Source of the DNA: UBA5066 sp048500275
GTDB taxonomy: Bacteria; Acidobacteriota; Thermoanaerobaculia; UBA5066
Length of the DNA stretch: 64,000 nt
NCBI GenBank assembly: GCA_048500275.1
Contig: JASNYI010000001.1
Coordinates: 1,364,001 to 1,428,000, forward strand
Direction of reading: 5' to 3'
In this document: in pieces, positions 46,432 through 54,293 of the stretch
How the letters are laid out: each line of letters opens with the position of its first letter
Numbering within the stretch: the stretch's first letter is position 1
Notes under the pieces: model-generated
The model's input: the letters and a program-made list of their open reading frames with translations, nothing else
Told to the model about the DNA's origin: nothing
The model's database searches: none
Program-made: the position numbers and the translations under genes

Positions 46432-48374
46432 CGGCTCCGGACGGGTGCAGCCCCGGTCTCCCGCCGCTTCCCTCGACCTCGCCGAACAGGGACCGGCTCC
46501 TCGTCGCGGCGGTGTCTGCAGGCACTTCCCTTCTCTCGGCCGCCTGGATGACCACTCAGGGACGGATTCCCTTCACGTCGGACCAAGCCGTCCCGGCCCT
46601 CATGGCGATCGACATCAAGGACAGCGGCAACCACCCCGCATTCCACTGGGGGGTCCACTACGCCGGCACCCTCGAGCCACACCTCCTGTCCCTTCTCTTC
46701 CGCGTCCTCCCTGCCAGCGTCCTCACGTACCGTTTCTTCCTCGCGACGCTTCTCGTCGCGACGATCGTTCTCGTCGGGGAGACGTGCAGAAGGACCTGGG
46801 GACGGAAGGCTGGGATTGCGGGAGCGGCTTACCTCGGACTGGGGCCTTCGTTCTTCTACTTCAAGGGACTGACCTCGGACGGCGCGTACGCGGCCATCCT
46901 CGTGACTCTCGCGGCCTCACTCGTCGCGGCCACGCTGGTCGCCGGGAACGGTCGACGCTGGTTGGCGCCTGTCGCGGCCCTCGGGTTCTTCACGGGGCTC
47001 GCCTGGTGGGTGCATCCGGTCGCCGCGGCCTTCGCGCCCGTGGCCGGCCTCGCCGTGATCTGGCAGAAGCGGTCCGCCACCCGTTTCACCGTCTGCGCCG
47101 CGCTCGTCGTCGCTTTTATCTTCGGCAGCTCGCCCTGGTGGATCGAGAACTTCCGTCTCGACTTCCCGAGCCTCTCGATGCCCGAGCTCGCGGGTGCGTC
47201 CGCGATCGGCGTGCTCGAGAGAATCGGGGACCTGCTTTCACACGGCTGGCCGATGCTCGTGGGCGCCCGTTCGGCGCGATCGGAATCGCCGACGTTTCCC
47301 GGGGCGATCGTGCCGGCGCTCATCCTGATCGTCGGCCTGTCGCTCGCCGCGATCAGGCACCTGCGTCGATCCGAGCCGGGACCGTCGCGCTTCCTCCTCG
47401 TGGCATCGCTGCTCCTCGTTTTGACGCCTCCGGCCCTCGCCGTCTCCGTCGCGCGGACGGACCTGCGAACAGACGTGAGGTTCCTCATCCCTTCGTATCT
47501 CGGTCTCGCTCCCCTCGTCGCATTCGCGGTGACGAGGCTCGGCGCTTCCGGGCGCGGACCATTCGCTCCTGCTCTCGGATTCGTCCTCGCGGCTCTCGGT
47601 CCCGGCAGCCAGTTCCGCGCGCCTCGCTTTGAGGCGCCTCACGACGGGCTGCTCCGGGAGTCGCGGGAGGCCGTCGACGCCCTCCGGCGACTCGGGGTGA
47701 GGGAGGTCTACGGCAGCTATTGGCACACCTACCGACTGGCGTTTCTCGGACGGGGCGACGTCGTTCCCGGTTCCTTCGGAACAGGGACCGCCGGGATGGT
47801 CAGGAACCCGGCATTTCAGCAAGTCGTCGACGCGTCCATCCGGCCCGGGTTCCTGCTCTCCAGCCTCGATGCCGCCCGCCTCGCGGCATTCGTGAAGAGC
47901 CGCGGCTGGGAGAGCCGACGCACCGCTCTCACCGGGCTCGGGTTGACGGTCGTGTCCGATCTTCCGGAGGAGGCTCTCGAGATCGTCCGCCGCTGCGGCT
48001 GCATTCCGACCGCGGTCGGGCCCGGCTACGTGGAATGGCTCCGAATGGAGGGCCCGAGCACGGTTCGGAAGGGAGAACGGCTTCCCTACCGGGTCGCGTT
48101 TCGCGTGAACGGCCCCGTCTCGCCCGGCCCCGAGGTTCGCCTCGCGCCCCGGTGGCGAGCTGTGGACGGGTCGGACTTCGGCCTCGAGGGATCTCGAACT
48201 CCTCTCCCCTCGGCCCGGTGGCCCAAGAGAGACTTCAGGGCTACGCTATGGATCCCCGTGACGGTGGTTCCCGGCAAGTACCGGCTCACGATCGACATGG
48301 TGGAGGAGCACGTGACCTGGTTCGAGTGGCGCGGAATCGCGCCGCCGTTCCTCGAGGTCGAAGTGACGCCTTGA
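46428..48374 (+). CDS. Membrane glycosyltransferase-like protein (GT-C type) with C-terminal beta domain
   Basis: A 648-residue protein with about ten membrane helices in the first 400 residues (LLVAAVSAGTSLLSAAW; FFLATLLVATIVLVG; WLAPVAALGFFTGLAWWV and others), resembling PMT/ArnT-like GT-C enzymes: FTSDQAVPALMAIDI in the first loop holds an acidic residue where the catalytic aspartate is expected. The C-terminal ~110 residues look like an Ig-type sandwich. The start is taken as the TTG overlapping the previous stop (TTGA), because the first helix lies before the first ATG (46549). It is the last gene of the plus-strand glycan operon. Confidence 0.72.
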   Translation: MTAPDGCSPGLPPLPSTSPNRDRLLVAAVSAGTSLLSAAWMTTQGRIPFTSDQAVPALMAIDIKDSGNHPAFHWGVHYAGTLEPHLLSLLFRVLPASVLTYRFFLATLLVATIVLVGETCRRTWGRKAGIAGAAYLGLGPSFFYFKGLTSDGAYAAILVTLAASLVAATLVAGNGRRWLAPVAALGFFTGLAWWVHPVAAAFAPVAGLAVIWQKRSATRFTVCAALVVAFIFGSSPWWIENFRLDFPSLSMPELAGASAIGVLERIGDLLSHGWPMLVGARSARSESPTFPGAIVPALILIVGLSLAAIRHLRRSEPGPSRFLLVASLLLVLTPPALAVSVARTDLRTDVRFLIPSYLGLAPLVAFAVTRLGASGRGPFAPALGFVLAALGPGSQFRAPRFEAPHDGLLRESREAVDALRRLGVREVYGSYWHTYRLAFLGRGDVVPGSFGTGTAGMVRNPAFQQVVDASIRPGFLLSSLDAARLAAFVKSRGWESRRTALTGLGLTVVSDLPEEALEIVRRCGCIPTAVGPGYVEWLRMEGPSTVRKGERLPYRVAFRVNGPVSPGPEVRLAPRWRAVDGSDFGLEGSRTPLPSARWPKRDFRATLWIPVTVVPGKYRLTIDMVEEHVTWFEWRGIAPPFLEVEVTP

Positions 48375-48488
48375 GGAGCGGCTCCAGTCGAAGGCCGGAG
48401 TGCTAGGCTGAGGCTGGCCACCTGGGTGCGAGGTGGACTCACGGCGGTGGTCCGGAGCCCTTCGCCCCGGCAGAAGGAGGCGAAACCC

Positions 48489-50417
48489 GTGACTTGCACC
48501 CGCCGGATCGCGCTCCTCTCCGTCCTCGCCGTGGGGTACGGGCTGCGCCTCGCGGCTCAGGACGCCCCGCCCAGAAACGGATTCCCGGTGACCCTCCCCG
48601 GGCACGGCCGCGTCGTTTTCAGCTCTCCGGTCGTCGCGGATCTCGACAACGACGGCACCAGGGGGATCGTCGTCGGCACCGCGGGCATCTGGAACGGTTC
48701 TTCGTACACGAGCCTCCCGAGGCTCTGGATCATCCGTCCCAACGGGACGGCCGACCCCGCCGGAGCGATCCGCTGGTTCACGGACCTGACCGCCGAGCCC
48801 CACGCAACGCCGGCGATCGGAGACCTGAACGGAGACGGAGTCCCGGAGATCGTCGTCGCCTACGGCGGCTACTCGGACGAGCCCGCGCCCGGAGGCGTGA
48901 GGGCCTATCAGAAGAGCGGCCCGAACACCTGGTCGCTGCTCTGGCAGTTCCAGGTTTCGAGTCCGGGGGTCTCTACCCACGTCCTGTCCTCTCCGGCCCT
49001 CGGCGACATCGACGGGGACGGCCTCCTCGACGTCGTCTTCGGAGCGCTCGACCTGAGCGTTCACGCGCTGAAGGGAACGAACGGACAGGCGATTGCGGGC
49101 TTCCCCGTTCTGGTCTACGACACGATCCGGGGCGCACCGGCGCTCGCCGACCTCGATGGCGACGGCCGGCTCGAGATCATAGTGGGGGCGGACTGCAACC
49201 CGCAGGGTCCGCCCATCAACACCCAGGCCGGCGGCGCGCTCTGGGTGCTCCGGACCGACGGAACGATCTACCCCGGCTTTCCACGATTCGTCACGCCGCC
49301 TGCCGGACAGACCCCGGTCGGCATCGGGACCGCACCGGTCGTCGGAGACATCGACGGCGACGGGTGCCCCGAGATCGTCGCCGGCACCGACCACTCCTCC
49401 TCGCCGGCACAGAAGCTGATCTATGCCTGGCACAACGATGGGGGGACGGTCGCCGGCTGGCCGGTTCCTCTTTCCGGCCACGCGTCGGGAGACCCCGCTC
49501 TCGCAAACCTGGACTCCGACGCCGCGCTCGAGGTCGTCGCGACTGACGACACCGGGCGTGTCTATGGCATCGACGGCGACGGAACGAAGCTCTTCACGAC
49601 TCTGCCGAAGTCCTACCAGGGACCGAGCGCGGTCGCGGCCAGCGGCCCGATCGCCGCGCAGCTGGGCTCCGAGAACCCTGCGATCCTGCTGGGTTCGGTC
49701 GACTGGCAGGTGACGATCCTCTCGAAGGCCGGCGTCCAACTCTCAGACGATGGGCCGCCCGCAGACGGGAAGCTACGGTATGTCACCGGATCGCCGGTGC
49801 GATACCCCCTCGTCGTCGACCTGACGGGCTCCGGCACGCTCACGCTCGTCGCCGCCTCGAAGGTCCTGTTCGGATCGGATTCCGACGCGGGGGTCTACGC
49901 CTGGGACCTCGGCTCCGCCGGTGCCCTGCCCTGGCCCGCCTTCCAGCAAGACGAGCGGCACTCCGGATGGGCCCCCCCGAAGACGACTCCGCCGTCGTGC
50001 GCGCCCGTTCCTCCTCCGTCGAGTTTTCACGCTCTCACCCCCTGCCGATTCGTGGACACACGGTGGGATGCCGTCCTGACCTACGGAGGCCCGGCGTTCA
50101 CCGCGGGCGAGACCCGCGACATCACGGTCACGGACAACCCGAGCATGCCGCACGCGTGCGGCGTTCCGGCCGGCGCGAAAGCCGTCGCGTTGAACGTGAC
50201 GGTCACGCAGCCGTCGACACCGGGCGTCCTCCGCGTCTTCCCGGGTGGCGAGACCGTGCCTGTCGCGTCGAGCATCAGCTACGCCGGCGGCCGGACGCGC
50301 GCGAACAACGCGATCGTTCGGCTTTCACCGGACGGGCGCGGGAACATCTCCGTAAAGGCCGACCTGCCCTCCGGAGGCGTCCACGTCATCCTCGACGTGA
50401 GCGGCTACTTCGAGTAG
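48489..50417 (+). CDS. Exported FG-GAP/VCBS repeat protein with TPCR-type C-terminal domain
   Basis: A 642-residue secreted protein. The start is the GTG at 48489 with AAGGAGG eight bases upstream; it yields a signal peptide (RRIALLSVLAVGYGLRLAAQ). About seven FG-GAP-like calcium-binding blades follow, recognised by VVADLDNDGTRGIVVGT, AIGDLNGDGVPEIVVAY, ALGDIDGDGLLDVVFGA, ALADLDGDGRLEIIVGA and VVGDIDGDGCPEIVAGT, so the body is probably a beta-propeller. The last ~130 residues are the recurrent module starting FHALTPCRFVDTR and ending VILDVSGYFE. It is convergent with the next gene, only one base apart. Adhesion or structural role likely; no enzyme motif. Confidence 0.87.
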   Translation: MTCTRRIALLSVLAVGYGLRLAAQDAPPRNGFPVTLPGHGRVVFSSPVVADLDNDGTRGIVVGTAGIWNGSSYTSLPRLWIIRPNGTADPAGAIRWFTDLTAEPHATPAIGDLNGDGVPEIVVAYGGYSDEPAPGGVRAYQKSGPNTWSLLWQFQVSSPGVSTHVLSSPALGDIDGDGLLDVVFGALDLSVHALKGTNGQAIAGFPVLVYDTIRGAPALADLDGDGRLEIIVGADCNPQGPPINTQAGGALWVLRTDGTIYPGFPRFVTPPAGQTPVGIGTAPVVGDIDGDGCPEIVAGTDHSSSPAQKLIYAWHNDGGTVAGWPVPLSGHASGDPALANLDSDAALEVVATDDTGRVYGIDGDGTKLFTTLPKSYQGPSAVAASGPIAAQLGSENPAILLGSVDWQVTILSKAGVQLSDDGPPADGKLRYVTGSPVRYPLVVDLTGSGTLTLVAASKVLFGSDSDAGVYAWDLGSAGALPWPAFQQDERHSGWAPPKTTPPSCAPVPPPSSFHALTPCRFVDTRWDAVLTYGGPAFTAGETRDITVTDNPSMPHACGVPAGAKAVALNVTVTQPSTPGVLRVFPGGETVPVASSISYAGGRTRANNAIVRLSPDGRGNISVKADLPSGGVHVILDVSGYFE

Positions 50418-50418
50418 C

Positions 50419-51807
50419 TCATCGCCCCGGCGGACGCGCGAGGAGCTCCGCGGGGGCGAGTCCAGCCCGAGGCTCCACCAGGAACGGCGCGTCGCGGAGC
50501 GACCAGAGATTGCCGTGAACGCTGTTGCCATAGGGGTAGCAGAACGCTCCTGCGGCTTGCACGAGCATTCCCAGGAAAATCGAGACGGCGAGTGCCCGCC
50601 GCCCGGCGGGCGAGGCGGTCCGCGCGACGGGAGCCACGAGCCAAACGAGGGCTGGCAGCGCTCCAGTGAGGAAGCGGGCGCCGTAGCTGTATCCCCCGCT
50701 GATGTCCCCGTTAGCGAGAAGGAGGACCGTCAGGGCGACTCCGGCGGCAAGGCAAGCGTCCAGGACCCGATAGCCATCCCCGGTCGCGGGTCGCCTCAAC
50801 CGGGCTGCGAGGAAGACGAGGAACGGCGCGTAGACAAAGAGGCCTTTCCCCGGGCTGAAGAGGAGCCCCGCGACGCCCTGCGGGATGGGATGGGAGAAGA
50901 AACCCGAGATGGCGTGCATGCGGAAGTAGCCCCCTCCGACGTGCCCGAAGAAGTGCCAGTTCAGCGCCGCGAACGGCGCCGCAGACGCGGCGGCGGCGAG
51001 AACGAACGGCCAGGCGCGACGCCGTGCGATGAGTAGTGCGGAAATCCCGATTGCGAGGGCGAGCGGAAGGTCAGGCGGACGGTTGAAAGGTATGAGGCCG
51101 CAGGCTGCACCCGCGAGCGGAAGACGCCACCGGCCGACCTCTGCGGTCAGTGCGAGCAGGGCGACGAGCGACAGGAGCTGCGTCGTTCCGTGCTGCCAGA
51201 GCGCCTGGCTCGATGTGACCCACGTGTTGGACGCAAATGCGTACCCCGCGGCCAAAAGCGTCGCAAGCCCTCGATCGAGCCTTCGGCGGAGGAGGAGGTA
51301 CATCAGCCCGACCGAAATCGCCGCGACGAAGGAGGCAGAGAGCTTCTCCATGACGGGGGCCAGGATGGCGAGGTGATCCCGGCTCCATCCTTTCAGGCGC
51401 AGGACCGCCGCAGCCGGCGCATACAGTGGGGCGACCAGTATCGGCGTGACGACGGGGTAGGACGACACGGTCCAGCCCTGTCGGGAAATCATCATCCAGT
51501 AGGGAAACGAGTGGGGCCCGGCTTGCCCGACACGAGCCACGTCTCGCACCGGATCGAGCGTCAGGCTGCCGCGACCCCAGAGGCTGAACGGAAGGAACCT
51601 GGCGGGGAAGCAGTCTCCTGCCGAGATCGGTCTGAGGTTCGCGTTGTAGACGACGAAAGCGAGGAGGAAGAGCGCTGCGGCACGCTTCCAGTCGAGACGA
51701 CGCTCCTCGGGCATCGATTCGGGCGACGGCGGTGCCTCGACGCGGTTCCTCGAGGTTCGGCTCCTCGACCCCGGCGACACTCCTCGGCCGGCGCGCCTCG
51801 TCTTCAC
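50419..51807 (-). CDS. Polytopic membrane protein, possible GT-C glycosyltransferase
   Basis: Up to 462 residues with about ten helices (AAALFLLAFVVYNANLRP; LVALLALTAEVG; PFVLAAAASAAPFAALNW; LDACLAAGVALTVLLLANG and others). SWSLWGRG-like and QALWQHGTTQ segments resemble uncharacterised PMT-like proteins, but the diagnostic acidic first loop is less clear (ISAGDCFPARF). The GTG at 51807 shares a base with the upstream TAG; an ATG at 51714, nearer the first helix, is as likely. It follows the small Ig-like lipoprotein-like gene on the same strand. Confidence 0.65.
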   Translation of the reverse strand: MKTRRAGRGVSPGSRSRTSRNRVEAPPSPESMPEERRLDWKRAAALFLLAFVVYNANLRPISAGDCFPARFLPFSLWGRGSLTLDPVRDVARVGQAGPHSFPYWMMISRQGWTVSSYPVVTPILVAPLYAPAAAVLRLKGWSRDHLAILAPVMEKLSASFVAAISVGLMYLLLRRRLDRGLATLLAAGYAFASNTWVTSSQALWQHGTTQLLSLVALLALTAEVGRWRLPLAGAACGLIPFNRPPDLPLALAIGISALLIARRRAWPFVLAAAASAAPFAALNWHFFGHVGGGYFRMHAISGFFSHPIPQGVAGLLFSPGKGLFVYAPFLVFLAARLRRPATGDGYRVLDACLAAGVALTVLLLANGDISGGYSYGARFLTGALPALVWLVAPVARTASPAGRRALAVSIFLGMLVQAAGAFCYPYGNSVHGNLWSLRDAPFLVEPRAGLAPAELLARPPGR

Positions 51808-52244
51808 TACGGGCTCGGCACGTACACGGGCACGGCTCTCAAATCACGGGTCGCGCCTTTACGCGTCCGAGCCTGGACGACGAGAGTCACCTCTCCGGCA
51901 GGAAGACGGTGCGCGGGCAGGAGCACCTGGAACCCGCTGGTCGCGGCCCCCTCTCTTCCGGCCTCAGCCCTCTCCACGTCGGGCCTGGCGCCTCCGAGAA
52001 CCGCGCTGTCGACGTAGCGGCCGTCGGCGTAGATCGCGACGTCCTCGATCCCGTCCTCGGCAAGCGCCCACCCCGCGACGAGGATCTCGCCATCTACGAC
52101 CGAACCGTCGGCAGGTACGTCCACGTACCCTCTCGGCAGGTCGACTTCCCGAATTCTCCCCGTGCTGTATGCCGGTTCGCAGGCGGAAACCGCGGCAGTG
52201 GCCAGCGCGGCGAGGAAGAGGCGTGCGGAGAACCTCCGCTTCAT
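51807..52244 (-). CDS. Small exported Ig-like protein, possible lipoprotein
   Basis: A 145-residue protein with a signal peptide (RLFLAALATAAVSACEPAY). The cysteine in AVSAC would suit a lipobox-like site, so it may be lipid-anchored. The mature part is one Ig-like sandwich with GYVDVPADGSVVDGEILVAG, WALAEDGIEDVAIYADGRYV and LPAGEVTLVVQARTRKG, the pattern of a domain often found in bacterial surface proteins. The stop overlaps the start of the membrane protein gene at 51807 by one base, indicating one transcript. Function unknown. Confidence 0.7.
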   Translation of the reverse strand: MKRRFSARLFLAALATAAVSACEPAYSTGRIREVDLPRGYVDVPADGSVVDGEILVAGWALAEDGIEDVAIYADGRYVDSAVLGGARPDVERAEAGREGAATSGFQVLLPAHRLPAGEVTLVVQARTRKGATRDLRAVPVYVPSP

Positions 52245-52328
52245 CGAGATCTCCGGCCGCGCTGAAACAGCGAACTCACGGGGAGACCCGCGGACGCACC
52301 CGGAAGGAGCCCGAGAAAGACCTCCGGA

Positions 52329-52859
52329 TCAGCGGAAGTAGCCGTTCACGTCGATCAGGAGGTGATACGTGAACGTGTTCGGGCACTGGAAGACGCCGCC
52401 GATCACGGCGCAGCCGGCGCCGAGGACCTGGAAATCGGGATTCGTGCCGGGACTCGCGACCGTTCCGAGCGGCACGATGGCCCCGTTCGCAATCGTCTCG
52501 TTCTGGTAGTAGTTCGTTGTCGAAACCTCCGGGAAGGTCCCGGGGAACGGCGCGATCCGAAGATCACCCTGCTCGGCGTTCGGCGTCACGATCGTCAGGT
52601 TGAGGGAGACCGCTGTGGCATCCGTGGGGATTCCGCAAAGCCCTCGCAGGACGAAGGTCCTGACGGTCGCGGAGTTGATGATCCCACCACCCGTCCCACC
52701 CGCCGAGGGCAGACCCGTCCGCGTGTCGTAGACGCGGCAGGGCGTGATGGCGAAGAACTCGTACGGCCCGGCCTGCGCCTCGGCGAGGCTCGGGAGGAAA
52801 AGGACGGCCGCGAGGGCTCCGAGGCCGAGCGTGCGGGCGATTCTGGCGAGGCTGTTCAT
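52329..52859 (-). CDS. Exported protein made only of the TPCR-type domain
   Basis: A 176-residue protein: signal peptide (LGLGALAAVLFLPSLAEAQ) directly followed by one copy of the recurrent domain, from FFAITPCRVYDTRTG to HLLIDVNGYFR. Compared with the other copies it has an inserted region between the middle block (TTNYYQNETIANGAIVPLG, replacing the usual AGRTRANN) and the end, with a cysteine pair (GCAVIGGVFQC). It shows that the domain can be secreted alone. It lies 33 bases downstream of the DNWWN protein gene on the same strand. Confidence 0.78.
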   Translation of the reverse strand: MNSLARIARTLGLGALAAVLFLPSLAEAQAGPYEFFAITPCRVYDTRTGLPSAGGTGGGIINSATVRTFVLRGLCGIPTDATAVSLNLTIVTPNAEQGDLRIAPFPGTFPEVSTTNYYQNETIANGAIVPLGTVASPGTNPDFQVLGAGCAVIGGVFQCPNTFTYHLLIDVNGYFR

Positions 52860-52892
52860 GGCGGTCTCCTTAGCGAGCCGATCGGGGCATTC

Positions 52893-54293
52893 TCATTTCA
52901 GGTAGCCGTTCACGTCAATGAGGAGGTGGGCGGTGCCGGCGGAGTCGTTCCGGACGGCCAGGGCGCCGCTCCCCGACGAGCTGAGCATCAGAAGAGCGTT
53001 GTTGGCGCGGGTCCGCCCCGCCGCGAACGGCAGGACGGTCGCCTCCGACGGGGTCCCGTCCCCGGGGAAGGCGCGGAAGACGCCCCCCGCCTGCGGCTGG
53101 GTGACGGTCAGGTTGACCGAGACCGCCTTCGCGTCGGCCGGAACGCCGCAGGGCCCCGCAAGGACGAAGACCCGCTCGGAGCCCGGGAAGAGCGCCGGCC
53201 CTCCGCGGGGCCCGGAGGCGTCTCTCGTGTCGACGACCCGGCAGGGCGGGAGGGTGTGGAGGCCCGCGGCCGGGGCGGAAGTCGCGACGGGGGGCCTCCA
53301 GCCGAGCTGGAGGACGTCGAAGTCGGAGGCCGTCAGCGCGCGGAAGGCCGGGTTCAGGACGCCGTTGTCCCAGCGCGTGTCGTACGCCCCCTGGACGTAC
53401 ATGTCGGACCCGTTGTCGGCCACGATGAGGCCGTAGGTCTTCATCGCCTGGAAGATCCGCTGGACGTGCGCCGGGTAGCCCGAGAGGTCCTTCGACGCCT
53501 TGAGCCGCAGGCGGGCGCCCATCGGCAGGGCGCCGGAGGTGCTGCCCGCCTGGTGCGAGGCGGGCCAGACGTAGCCGTTCGTCGCCCGCACCGTGACCCG
53601 GAACGCGTGCCGGATCGGGTCGGTGTCGAAGGCCTCGTCGTAGCGGACGAGGCCGGGGAGGACGGCGAGGCCCGCGGCGTCCGCGCTCGTCCAGGTCTCC
53701 GGCCGACGCTGGTTGGAGTCGAGGAGGAAGACCGCCCCCGAGCCGGCTCTCCAGGTGCAGGACGGCGACCCGGCGGGGATGCAGCGCGTGTCCCACGTCT
53801 CGAAGAGGATCCGGTTGTCGCGGTCGACGACGAGCATGTGCTTGTCGCCCCCGGCGCCCGAGTTGCCTGCGAAACCGCCTTCGATCCACTTCGCCTGCGT
53901 CTTGGCCTCCGGCGGGATCGGGTAGCCCGGCGGACGCCCCGGCGCGCCGTAGTCGCTTTCGTCGTCGTAGTCGAACGCCATCGGCTCGAGCGGCTGGTCG
54001 CCGCCGACGGTGACGTAGACCATCCCGTAGATCGCGGGCGGGTTCCCGGTGTCGTCGCCGCCGAAGTCGGGGTGGAGCCCCCGGGTCGGCCCGACGAACT
54101 GGATGAAGGCGGCGCTCCCCGGGTCGACCGGGGCGGCGCTCACGTCGACGTTCCACCAGTTGTCCGGAGGGAAGAGCTGAGGCAGGGCGCCACCCCGCAC
54201 CGGCTGCCCCGCGGCGGGAGCAGCGAGGAGGAGCCCGAGGGCGAGCGCCGGAAGGCGCGCGCCGCGGCTACGGGAGGAAGTAGCCCGACACAT
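52893..54293 (-). CDS. Exported DNWWN-type protein of unknown function with TPCR-type C-terminal domain
   Basis: A 466-residue protein. After a signal peptide (LPALALGLLLAAPAAG) comes a ~310-residue domain with FPPDNWWNVDVSAAPVD, LHPDFGGDD, YPIPPEAK, GDKHMLVVDRDNRILFE, TWTSADAAGLAVLPGLVRYDE, LRLKASKDLSGYP and YGLIVADNGSDMYVQGAYD. I recognise this as a widespread family in secreted bacterial proteins without an assigned function; the many conserved Asp, Trp and His residues suggest an enzyme or carbohydrate-binding role. The final ~130 residues are the recurrent module (HTLPPCRVVDTRDASGP ... HLLIDVNGYLK). The gene start overlaps the end of the upstream metalloprotease gene by 26 bases. Confidence 0.82.
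   Translation of the reverse strand: MCRATSSRSRGARLPALALGLLLAAPAAGQPVRGGALPQLFPPDNWWNVDVSAAPVDPGSAAFIQFVGPTRGLHPDFGGDDTGNPPAIYGMVYVTVGGDQPLEPMAFDYDDESDYGAPGRPPGYPIPPEAKTQAKWIEGGFAGNSGAGGDKHMLVVDRDNRILFETWDTRCIPAGSPSCTWRAGSGAVFLLDSNQRRPETWTSADAAGLAVLPGLVRYDEAFDTDPIRHAFRVTVRATNGYVWPASHQAGSTSGALPMGARLRLKASKDLSGYPAHVQRIFQAMKTYGLIVADNGSDMYVQGAYDTRWDNGVLNPAFRALTASDFDVLQLGWRPPVATSAPAAGLHTLPPCRVVDTRDASGPRGGPALFPGSERVFVLAGPCGVPADAKAVSVNLTVTQPQAGGVFRAFPGDGTPSEATVLPFAAGRTRANNALLMLSSSGSGALAVRNDSAGTAHLLIDVNGYLK

Noticed and set aside
53000..54290. Calling the DNWWN protein a named glycoside hydrolase
   Set aside because: No catalytic acid pair could be placed with confidence; left as unknown.
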